Assembly (NCBI GenBank): GCA_023150475.1
Contig: JAKLKU010000003.1
Location: 186,001-250,000, forward strand
Direction: 5' to 3'
DNA length: 64,000 bases
Source: Planctomycetota bacterium
GTDB lineage: Bacteria; Planctomycetota; UBA1135; GCA-002686595
Within the stretch, counting starts at the first letter, position 1. Each line of letters starts with the position of its first letter. Below are positions 52,448 to 60,695 of this stretch, in pieces. Position numbers and translations under genes: made by a program. The notes under the pieces were generated by a model. That model was given only the letters and a program-made list of their open reading frames with translations. It had not been told where the DNA came from and ran no database searches.

Positions 52448-55400
52448 ATGACCACCCCCGACCTCGAGAGCATCTTCCACGCTGCGCGCGCGATCGGCGA
52501 CGCGGCCGAACGGCGCGCCTACCTCGACGGCGCGTGTCGCGGCAACGCGACGCTGCGCATGCGAGTCGACGCGCTGCTCGCGGCGGAAGCGCGCATGGAC
52601 TCGGACTTCCTCGCGCCGAAGACCCGCAGCGACGTCGTCGATGGCGAAACGCCCGGCGCGTTGGTCGGCCGCTACAAGCTGCTGCAGCAGATCGGCGAAG
52701 GCGGCTTCGGCGTCGTCTGGATGGCCGAGCAGAAGGAGCCGGTCAAGCGTCGCGTCGCGCTGAAGATCATCAAGCTCGGGATGGACACCAAACAGGTGGT
52801 CGCACGTTTCGAGCAGGAGCGCCAAGCGCTCGCGTTGATGGACCATCCGAACATCGCGAAGGTCTTCGACGCCGGCGCGACGTCCACGGGCCGACCGTAT
52901 TTCGTGATGGAGCTCGTCAAAGGCATGCCCATCGTCGAGTACTGCGACCAGGAGAAGCTCGACACGCACGCGCGGCTTGGACTCTTCGTCGACGTCTGCC
53001 GCGCGATCCAACACGCGCACCACAAGGGCATCATCCATCGCGACATCAAGCCGTCGAACGTGCTCGTCACGCTGCACGACGGCCGGCCGGTGCCGAAAGT
53101 GATCGACTTCGGCATCGCCAAGGCGACCAGCAGCGAGCTCACGACGCTGACGCTCTTCACCGAGCACCGCCAGATGATCGGCACGCCGGCGTACATGAGC
53201 CCGGAGCAAGCGGAGATGTCGGGGCTCGACATCGACACGCGGTCCGATGTCTACAGCTTGGGCGTGCTGCTGTACGAGTTGCTCACCGGCACGACGCCGT
53301 TCGACATCCGCGAGCTGCTCGAACTAGGACTCGCCGAGATGCTGCGCATCATCCGCGAAGTCGAGCCGCACAAGCCGAGCACGCGGGTGTCGACGTCGGG
53401 CGATGCGACGTCCAAAGCAGCGGAACGACGCCGCGTCGATCCGCGGCGTTTCGGTGCGACGCTGCGCGGCGAGCTCGACTGGATCGTGATGCGCTGCCTC
53501 GAGAAGGACCGCACGCGGCGCTACGACACGGCGACGAGCCTCGCGCTCGACGTCGAGCGGTTCCTCGCCGGCGAAGCGATCAGCGCCGCGCCGCCGAGCG
53601 CCGCCTACCGCGCCCGCAAGTGGCTGCGCCGCAATCGTGCCTTCGCGACCGCGGGCTCGCTCGTGCTGCTGGCGCTCGTCGGTGGCCTCGTCGCGACACT
53701 CTGGCAAGCGCGGATCGCCGCCGAGGGGCGCGATGCCGCGTTGGTCGCGCGTGAATCCGAGTCGAACGCGCGCAAACGTGCTGACGCGGCGGCGCTCGCC
53801 GAATCCGCGGCCCGCGCGCTCGCGGAGTCGAACGCAGCGCGTGCGGATGCCGTCAACGCGTTCCTGACCGACATGCTCGGCGCGGCGAACGTCCGGGAAC
53901 TCGGCCGCACGGCGACGATCGCACAGGCGCTCGACGTTGCCGCGGCACGCGTCGGCAACGCCTTCGTCGGACGGCCCGAGGTCGAAGCAGAAGTACGTCG
54001 CGCCGTGGTGAGAACCTACCTATCGCTCGGCGAGCTCGAAAAGGCTGCGCCCCAACTCGATGTCGTGCTGCAGCTCGATCGACGTGTCCATGGAGAACAG
54101 TCGAAAGAGTACGCCACGAGCCTGGGTCAGCGCGGATTCCTCCAGTACATGCGCGGCGAGCACGAAGCGGCGGTCGGTTCGTACGCGCAGGCCGCGACGC
54201 TCGCGGAGAAGGCCGGAGGCGCGCCCCAGTTGGCTTTGATGCTGAGAGGTGAGAGCGCGCTGCCGCTGATGCGGCTGCAGCGCAACGACGATGCCATGTC
54301 GATCCTGCGCGAGACGCTCGCTGCATCGCGCGACCTGCTCGGAAACGAGCACGGCGACGTGCTGCGGCTCGTCAACGGCCTCGCGGTCGCGTTGCATGGC
54401 GCCGGGCGACTGAACGAGGCCGAAGCGCTCTATCGAGAGGCCTACGAAACCGGACTGCGACTGCACGGCGCCGACGATCCCGACACGTTGATCCCACAGG
54501 CCAATCTGGGCATGGTCCTGCAGACGCTCGGCAAGTTCGCCGAAGCGGATGCCTTGCTGCGTGCTGCACGAGTGAGGATCGAGGAAGTGTTCGGAGCAGA
54601 CCACCCGAAGACCGGCGACACGGCCAAGGCGCTCGGACGATTGCTCTTCGATCAAGGTCGGTTCAAGGAAGCGCTGCCGGAGCTCGAGCGCGCGATCGAG
54701 ATCCTGAGTCCGCTCCAAGGCGAGCGGGCTTTGGCAGTGGCGAACGCCAAGGAAACGCTCGCGGAGTGCTTGCTGCGCTTGGGAGACACCGAACGCTCGA
54801 TCGCGGTGCGCCGGGAAGCCAACGACGTCTACGCGGAACGACTGGGCGTGGAGAGTCGTCGCGCGCTCGACAGCAGGCTTGGACTGGCCGACGCGCTCGC
54901 GATGACGACCTCCGGGACGGAGGAGGCGGAGCGACTATTCGACGAAGTGATCGAGGCGGCGACGCGCACGCACGGTCCGGACGACGAGCTCGTGGGACGC
55001 GCGCTGATCAGCTTGGGCGTGCTGCGGATGCGCGCGGGACGCTTCGCGGATGCCGAGGCGCCGGTGCGTCGCGGCACGGAGATCAGCGTGAAAGCCGAAG
55101 GCGCAAACGCGATCAACACGCTGATCAACGAGTACAACCTGAGCATCATCCTGCGCGAGCTCGGCAAGCGAGAGGAAGCGGCGCAACTCTGCGCCTCGAC
55201 CCTGGAACGCGGCCGAAGCGCTTTCGGACCGCGGCACGCGACGCTCGCCGTGATCCTCGCGGGCCAGGCGGAGACCCTGCGTGGACTCGGACGCGGCGCC
55301 GAAGCCGCGCGCCACGCCGAAGAAGCCCTCGGGATCGCGAAGAGCGCGCTGGGCGAGCGGCATGCGACGGCCGGCGGTTACGCGCTCGAGTCGGCACGTG

Positions 55401-55768
55401 ACTGGCTCGTCGCGGGCGATCCGGCACGAGCCGAGCCTCACGCCGCTTTCGCGCTCGAAGTACTCGAGGCTCAGCGAGGTCCCAGCGATCGGCGCACGAT
55501 CGGCGCGCGGACCGAACTCGGTCGCTGCGCCGCGCTGCTCGGCCGTTTCGCGGAGGCCGAAGCGCTCTTGCTCGAGAGCCACGAGCGCTGGGTGGTCGCG
55601 CGCCCCGCCGGCCACGCCGACATCTGCCGCGTCGAACGCTACTTGACGGAGCTCTACACGGAATGGGCCGCGCGGGCTCCCGACGCCGATCATGGAGCAC
55701 GTGCGGCGCACTGGCGGGCGACGCTCGCCGCGTCCGAGCAGGCTGCTCAGGCGAACACGGGCAAGTGA
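52448..55768 (+). CDS. Giant transmembrane Ser/Thr kinase with TPR domain
   Basis: 1106 aa. The N-terminal helical module (IFHAARAIGDAAERRAYLDG, then MRVDALLAAEARMDSDFLAP) is common to planctomycete kinases. The kinase domain at about 74-385 has GEGGFGVVWMA, Lys106 in VALKII, HRDIKPSN, VIDFGIAK, GTPAYMSPEQ and DVYSLGVLLYELL. A membrane helix (about 405-425, SLVLLALVGGLVATLWQA) is followed by an Ala/Glu/Arg coiled coil. About 600 residues of TPR-like pairs follow (for example AVALHGAGRLNEAEALYREA). The ATG at 52448 is chosen because the module starts there. Confidence 0.92.
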   Translation: MTTPDLESIFHAARAIGDAAERRAYLDGACRGNATLRMRVDALLAAEARMDSDFLAPKTRSDVVDGETPGALVGRYKLLQQIGEGGFGVVWMAEQKEPVKRRVALKIIKLGMDTKQVVARFEQERQALALMDHPNIAKVFDAGATSTGRPYFVMELVKGMPIVEYCDQEKLDTHARLGLFVDVCRAIQHAHHKGIIHRDIKPSNVLVTLHDGRPVPKVIDFGIAKATSSELTTLTLFTEHRQMIGTPAYMSPEQAEMSGLDIDTRSDVYSLGVLLYELLTGTTPFDIRELLELGLAEMLRIIREVEPHKPSTRVSTSGDATSKAAERRRVDPRRFGATLRGELDWIVMRCLEKDRTRRYDTATSLALDVERFLAGEAISAAPPSAAYRARKWLRRNRAFATAGSLVLLALVGGLVATLWQARIAAEGRDAALVARESESNARKRADAAALAESAARALAESNAARADAVNAFLTDMLGAANVRELGRTATIAQALDVAAARVGNAFVGRPEVEAEVRRAVVRTYLSLGELEKAAPQLDVVLQLDRRVHGEQSKEYATSLGQRGFLQYMRGEHEAAVGSYAQAATLAEKAGGAPQLALMLRGESALPLMRLQRNDDAMSILRETLAASRDLLGNEHGDVLRLVNGLAVALHGAGRLNEAEALYREAYETGLRLHGADDPDTLIPQANLGMVLQTLGKFAEADALLRAARVRIEEVFGADHPKTGDTAKALGRLLFDQGRFKEALPELERAIEILSPLQGERALAVANAKETLAECLLRLGDTERSIAVRREANDVYAERLGVESRRALDSRLGLADALAMTTSGTEEAERLFDEVIEAATRTHGPDDELVGRALISLGVLRMRAGRFADAEAPVRRGTEISVKAEGANAINTLINEYNLSIILRELGKREEAAQLCASTLERGRSAFGPRHATLAVILAGQAETLRGLGRGAEAARHAEEALGIAKSALGERHATAGGYALESARDWLVAGDPARAEPHAAFALEVLEAQRGPSDRRTIGARTELGRCAALLGRFAEAEALLLESHERWVVARPAGHADICRVERYLTELYTEWAARAPDADHGARAAHWRATLAASEQAAQANTGK

Positions 55769-55785
55769 GTGGGACGCCGAAAGAC

Positions 55786-55940
55786 GCGACGGGCTTCCAC
55801 GCCGCACGCGGGATCGGCGGCGCGGCCGAGCGGCTCGCCGGACTCGAGCGTGCCGGTCGCGGCGATGCCGCAATGCGTGGGCGAGTCGATGGTTTGCTCG
55901 AGGCGGACGCTCGGATGGACTCCGACTTCCTCGCGCTGGA
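55786..55940 (+). pseudogene. Decayed copy of a kinase N-terminal module
   Basis: About 20 bp after the giant kinase stop, the plus strand reads GFHAARGIGGAAERLAGLER and then MRGRVDGLLEADARMDSDFL. This matches the first 55 residues of the kinase just upstream (IFHAARAIGDAAERRAYLDG and MRVDALLAAEARMDSDFL). No kinase domain follows; the frame runs into Arg-rich sequence and stops at 56067. It looks like a truncated remnant of a second tandem kinase gene. It fills much of the gap to the convergent gene at 56177. Confidence 0.75.
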
Positions 55941-56176
55941 CTCGGCGCGCGCGCGGCGCGAACGCTGGCGCACGGCCGACCCGAGCGCGGGTCACGACGC
56001 GCGTGCTGCCGAGTGGAAGCGCCGGACGCCGAGAATCGGCTCGCGGCGTCGACGTCTGCGAGAGTGACTCTCGAAGTAGCCGGTGAGGACGAGCACTCCG
56101 CTCGCGACGGCGCGAACGAGTGCGGCCCGACTCGCCGCCCGGGGCGCAGACCGGTGCGGCGTCCGCTCGCGCGGCA

Positions 56177-57715
56177 TCACGAGTTCGGCGGCAACTGACC
56201 GGCGCGGACGAACGCGTACTTGTAGAGGAAGAGTCCCGTGAGCGCCGTGAGCGCCGCGAGCACGTAGAGCACCGGTTGCAGTGAGCCGACGCGCGACAGT
56301 GCGCCGAGCGCGACGAACGCGCCGGGCAGGGCGACGAGGAGCCTCGAACCGACGACGTACGCCTTCGCGAAACTCCCCATCCGCGCGACCTTCAGGAACG
56401 CGGCGGCTTGGCGCGCGTTCTCGGTGTGGTGCGGACGCTTTTCGTCGAGCGCGACGAAGAGCCCGTGCAGGATCAGTGCGATGCCGAACCAGATCGGCAA
56501 CTCGTTCGTGCGGTCGACGAACGGCAGGAACGCGGCCGACCCGCAGAGCAACGCTTGGACGAGCAAGTGCGGCAGCAGCCGTTTGCCCTGCCACAAGTCA
56601 CGGCCTTCGCACTGTTGGAAGAGGAACGCCGTGTAGCCCGCGACCGCGAGCGCGAGCAACGCGTCGATCCAACGGAACGCGTCGGCGACGCCGAGCCAGT
56701 TCACGCCGCTCTCGCCGCCGTGGAGTCCGAGCCAACGCGCGCCGAGCGCGACCGTCGTCGTGCCGCCGAACGCCATCAGGATCCACGCGCCGCGCACGAG
56801 CCAACTCTTCGGGTTGCCGCGCGTCAGCAGCGTCAGGAACTTCTTCGGGCGCTTGAGGTCTTCGACCAGCAGGAACGTCGTGATCCCGAGGAACACGAGC
56901 GCGACGAGCTCCGGTCCGAAGTCGCGCACGTTGCCTTGGAGTCCGAGCGCGGCGCCGAACGGCGCGAGCAACGCGGCGCCCGCGGCGATGCCCTTGGTAA
57001 CGAGGTACGCGGCGACTTGCCAGCCCCACTCGACCTTGTGACCGGCGTCGAGCACGGTGCGCACCGTGGGCCGCGGCGCGATTTCCTCGGGCCACGGCTC
57101 GGGCTTGGTGTTCGGGCGCTCGCTCCACAAGTACGTCGGCGGCCGCTCGGCGACGCCGGGTTCGAGCGCATCGGGGAGCACGTCGAGGTAGTGCACGTTC
57201 GGGCCCGTGTTCTGTTCGGGCCGGCGCACCAGCGTCGGATGCTCCTTCAGCATCTTCGAGATGCGCGAGGTCGGATCGTGCAGGTCACCCGAGACGATCG
57301 CTTGCTCCGGACAGACGACCACGCACGCCGGCTCGAGCCGTTTTTCGACACGGTGCGCGCAGTAGTGGCACTTCTCGACCGCGCCGAGGTCCTCGTTCAG
57401 GTAGATCGCGTCGTACGGACAACCTTGCATGCACGCGCGGCAGCCGATGCACGCGTCGCGGTCGATGTCGACGATGCCGTCGTTGCGCTTCTCGAGCGCG
57501 TTGACCGGACAGATCGTCACGCACGGCGCCTTCGTGCAGTGGTTGCAGCGCAGCACGCTGAAGTGCCGCTTCACGGCCGGGAACGTGCCCTTCTCGGTGT
57601 ACTTCACCCACGTGCGGAAGTTCCCGAGCGGCACGTCGTTCTCCGACTTGCACGCCACGGTGCAAGCGTGACAACCGATGCACTTGCGGTGGTCGAGGAG
57701 GAAACCGTATTGCAT
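56177..57715 (-). CDS. Ferredoxin-type (4x 4Fe-4S) electron-transfer subunit fused to a membrane anchor
   Basis: 512 aa. The first 190 residues form a DmsB/HybA-like subunit with four Cys groups: CIGCHACTVAC, CNHCTKAPCVTIC, CIGCRACMQGC, and CHYC with a late CVVVC. The last about 270 residues hold eight or more helices (for example LVALVFLGITTFLLVEDLKR) like an NrfD-type quinone-interacting anchor. Such a pair normally serves a molybdopterin or cytochrome catalytic subunit, which is not next door. The ATG at 57715 places the first Cys at residue 12. It is the only redox-chain gene here. Confidence 0.85.
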   Translation of the reverse strand: MQYGFLLDHRKCIGCHACTVACKSENDVPLGNFRTWVKYTEKGTFPAVKRHFSVLRCNHCTKAPCVTICPVNALEKRNDGIVDIDRDACIGCRACMQGCPYDAIYLNEDLGAVEKCHYCAHRVEKRLEPACVVVCPEQAIVSGDLHDPTSRISKMLKEHPTLVRRPEQNTGPNVHYLDVLPDALEPGVAERPPTYLWSERPNTKPEPWPEEIAPRPTVRTVLDAGHKVEWGWQVAAYLVTKGIAAGAALLAPFGAALGLQGNVRDFGPELVALVFLGITTFLLVEDLKRPKKFLTLLTRGNPKSWLVRGAWILMAFGGTTTVALGARWLGLHGGESGVNWLGVADAFRWIDALLALAVAGYTAFLFQQCEGRDLWQGKRLLPHLLVQALLCGSAAFLPFVDRTNELPIWFGIALILHGLFVALDEKRPHHTENARQAAAFLKVARMGSFAKAYVVGSRLLVALPGAFVALGALSRVGSLQPVLYVLAALTALTGLFLYKYAFVRAGQLPPNS

Positions 57716-57880
57716 CGGAGGGCGGGCGCTCCGACGCGTCCTGGGAGAACGCGCCGGCGGAGGGCGCGGAGATCCTAGCGCTCGTCGGCGGCGACGCGAG
57801 CGCACGCGACGGCCGACCGGAACGCGCTCGGCGAGCCGCTGCCAAGTCGGCTCGCCGAGTCGCGACGGTCCCCGGACCGC

Positions 57881-60481
57881 TCAGAGCTGGATCACGAACG
57901 CCAGCGCATCGGACAACTGTGTCTTGAACGCGCTTTGGTGTTGCGGATCACGGCCCCACCATTGCGTGTGCACGACCGTGCCGGGCACTTGCAGCCCGGG
58001 AGCCCCGGTGCCGCTCGCGATGAACGCGTTGAAATCGAGCGAGAACGCCCCCGAGCAGTCGGCGGTCGGCGGCAGGGAGCCGCCGGCGTTCACCTGCGGG
58101 GTGCGCAACACCGGTCCGTGCACGCAGAGCACGCCACCGGAGAACGGCGCGTTCGACGGACCAGAGAGCCCGTAGAACAAGAGCCCGAGCTTCTGGTTGA
58201 GCACGTCCTTCCCCGTGATCACGAATCCGCTGGTCGCGGTCGCGCTCGGGATGCCGTTCGACGCGATCGAGGGCGTGCAGCCTTGCGAGTTCGTCTTCCC
58301 AGAGCAGTACACGACCGTCGGTTGGTCGTCGCCGTGGTTGACGAGCAGCGTCAATCCGACGCCGCGGGTCAAGACGTCGCTGCGCGCATCGCCGTCGAAG
58401 TCTCCGGTGCTCCCATCGAACGAGCCGTGCGCGCAGGACACGTTCAAGGGCGGCACGAAACCGCCCATCCCATCGCCGGCGAGACCACGCAAGGCGAGCG
58501 TCGAGTCGCCCGCGACGATGTCGAGTTTGCCGTCGGCGTTCGCGTCGAACACGGCGACGCCTGCGTAGCCGCTGGCGGGGAAGCCCAGCGAGACCGGCGG
58601 TCCGAAGGAACCCGTGCCGTTGCTCGATGCGAACACCACCGTCGAGCCGGCGAGCACCAGATCGTCGTCGCCGTCCGCATCCATGTCGGCGGCTGCGAGC
58701 GTTTGGAACGACAGCGTGCTCGACGTCACGGTCGTGGGCGCGGCGAACGCGCCGCCTCCGAGCCCGAGCGCGACGCCGAACCCGTTGGAGCCGCCGACGT
58801 CCGCCAGGTCCGCGACGCCGTCCGCGTCGAAGTCCCCGACGACGACTTGCGCACCCCGGTGGAGCGCGACGAACTGCGCGGCGCCGAAACCGCCCGAGCC
58901 GTCGCCCTTGAGCCAGCGCGCGCCGAACTCGTTGGTGCCGACGAGCAAGTCGAGGAGTCCGTCGCCGTCGAGATCGGCGAACTTGACGTCTTGCGGGCTG
59001 CCACCGGTGGGATAGTGGACCGCGGGGCCGAACGAGCCGTTGCCGGTGTTCAGGAGCACGGTCGCGTCGCGATCGACGATGGCGATGCCGAAGTTCGCCG
59101 TGGCGACGTCGAGGTCCCCGTCCGAGTCGACGTCACCGAGCGCAATCGCCGAGGGCCGGCTTCCCGGACCCGTCGAATGCGCGGCACCCGTCGTCAGACC
59201 GCCTGCGCCGTCGCCACGGACGACGACGAAGCCGTCGGACGCCTGATCGGCGACGACTGCGTCGAGATCCCCGTCGCCGTCGACGTCGCCGACCGCGGAG
59301 TCCGTCGACACGGTGCCGGCGCTCGCGCTGGCGGGCAGCGCGAACGAGCCGGTCCCGTTGCCGGCGAGGACCACGACGGCGTTCTCGGGCAGCGCGACGC
59401 CGAGGTCGACGAAAGCATCGCCGTCGAAGTCGCCGACGCCGAACGCTTGGCCGACGATTCCGGCGGGCAACACGACGGGCGGCGCGAACATGCCGACGCC
59501 GCCGGTGCCCGTCCCGAAGTGGATCAACGCCGTCGACCACGGTTCGACGACATCGACGTGGCCGTCCTCGTTCAGATCGGCGAGCAGGACGTCGAGCTGC
59601 GCACTGCCCACGAAGAACACGGAGGTCGTGAACCCTCCGCTCGCCAGCGCGAGGAACACGCCGAAGCTGTTCGAGCTCCCCGCGAAGCAGCGGACGAACA
59701 CGTCGAGCCGACCGTCTCCATTGAAGTCGGCCGCGCGCACTTGCTCGGGCGTGACTCCGCCGACGGTGAGCGACTGCAGGAACGAGAAGCTGCCCGCGCC
59801 GTTCCCCGCGTACACGGCGAGGTCGACCGGGGAAGAGCGTCCAACGACGAGGTCCAGCTTGCCGTCGGCGTTGGCGTCGAGCGTCGCGATCGAGCGCGGC
59901 GCGCTGCCCGAACCGGTCGAGAAGGTCGAGCTCGATCCGAATCCTCCGGAGCCGTCGTTCTGGAGCACACGCACGGAATGCGCGCCGCGTTCGGACACCG
60001 CTGCGTCGACGTCACCGTCGCCGTCGAAATCGCCGAGCGCGACGTCGCTCGGTTGGTTGCCCACGGAGTACGTGGTGCTCGAGGCGAAACCTCCGCTGCC
60101 GTCGTTCGTGAGGACGCGCAGCGCAGCCGGCGTCCACTCGCACGCCAGCAGCTCCGAACGCCCATCGCCGGTGACGTCACGAGCCGCGAAGCGCCGCGCG
60201 CTCGCCACGGTCGTCGGCGTGAAATCGGTGCGCTGGAAACCTCCGAACGAATCGCTCTTCAGCACCGTGTACTGCGGAGCGCCGGGGACCAACGCCAGAC
60301 TGGCGGCAACGGCGATGTCCGCGCGTCCGTTGCCGTCGAAGTCGTCGACGACGATCGCATCCGGCCCCGCGCCGCAGTCGAATGCGGGAGCTCCGAACCA
60401 CGGCACGTGTTGCGCGTGGACGACGGCGAACGAAGTGAGAGGCACGAGCAGGAAGAGCGAACCTCGAACGAAAGTGCGCAT
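57881..60481 (-). CDS. Large exported FG-GAP/VCBS repeat protein with lineage-type C-terminal domain
   Basis: 866 aa. The signal peptide RTFVRGSLFLLVPLTSFAVV leads to about a dozen VCBS/FG-GAP units with DxDGDGxxD loops (DFDGNGRADIAV, DFDGDGDVDAAV, DLNEDGHVDVVE, DVDGDGDLDAVV). The final 140 residues form a separate domain: YCSGKTNSQGCTPSI, GLLFYGLSGPSNAPFSGG, LCVHGPVLRTP, DCSGAFSLDFNAF, and TQWWGRDP. I know this ending from secreted proteins of marine planctomycetes; its function is unknown, perhaps surface attachment. No sorting system is in view. Confidence 0.85.
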   Translation of the reverse strand: MRTFVRGSLFLLVPLTSFAVVHAQHVPWFGAPAFDCGAGPDAIVVDDFDGNGRADIAVAASLALVPGAPQYTVLKSDSFGGFQRTDFTPTTVASARRFAARDVTGDGRSELLACEWTPAALRVLTNDGSGGFASSTTYSVGNQPSDVALGDFDGDGDVDAAVSERGAHSVRVLQNDGSGGFGSSSTFSTGSGSAPRSIATLDANADGKLDLVVGRSSPVDLAVYAGNGAGSFSFLQSLTVGGVTPEQVRAADFNGDGRLDVFVRCFAGSSNSFGVFLALASGGFTTSVFFVGSAQLDVLLADLNEDGHVDVVEPWSTALIHFGTGTGGVGMFAPPVVLPAGIVGQAFGVGDFDGDAFVDLGVALPENAVVVLAGNGTGSFALPASASAGTVSTDSAVGDVDGDGDLDAVVADQASDGFVVVRGDGAGGLTTGAAHSTGPGSRPSAIALGDVDSDGDLDVATANFGIAIVDRDATVLLNTGNGSFGPAVHYPTGGSPQDVKFADLDGDGLLDLLVGTNEFGARWLKGDGSGGFGAAQFVALHRGAQVVVGDFDADGVADLADVGGSNGFGVALGLGGGAFAAPTTVTSSTLSFQTLAAADMDADGDDDLVLAGSTVVFASSNGTGSFGPPVSLGFPASGYAGVAVFDANADGKLDIVAGDSTLALRGLAGDGMGGFVPPLNVSCAHGSFDGSTGDFDGDARSDVLTRGVGLTLLVNHGDDQPTVVYCSGKTNSQGCTPSIASNGIPSATATSGFVITGKDVLNQKLGLLFYGLSGPSNAPFSGGVLCVHGPVLRTPQVNAGGSLPPTADCSGAFSLDFNAFIASGTGAPGLQVPGTVVHTQWWGRDPQHQSAFKTQLSDALAFVIQL

Positions 60482-60695
60482 GAGTTCCTCCGCGTAGGAG
60501 CTGATTGCTCGACGAACGAGGAGCGCGTTCGTCGGAGCTCGACGATTCCTCCTCCAGTCTGAGCAAGTTCCGCCACTTCGTGGTGGGGATTCCGGACGCG
60601 CTCGGGACGTCGGGCATCCTCACGACTTCGTCAGTCGCCGAGAATTCTCGAGATCGTTGCAACTCTCGCTTCCGCTGGGCGAGCGAATCAGGGTT

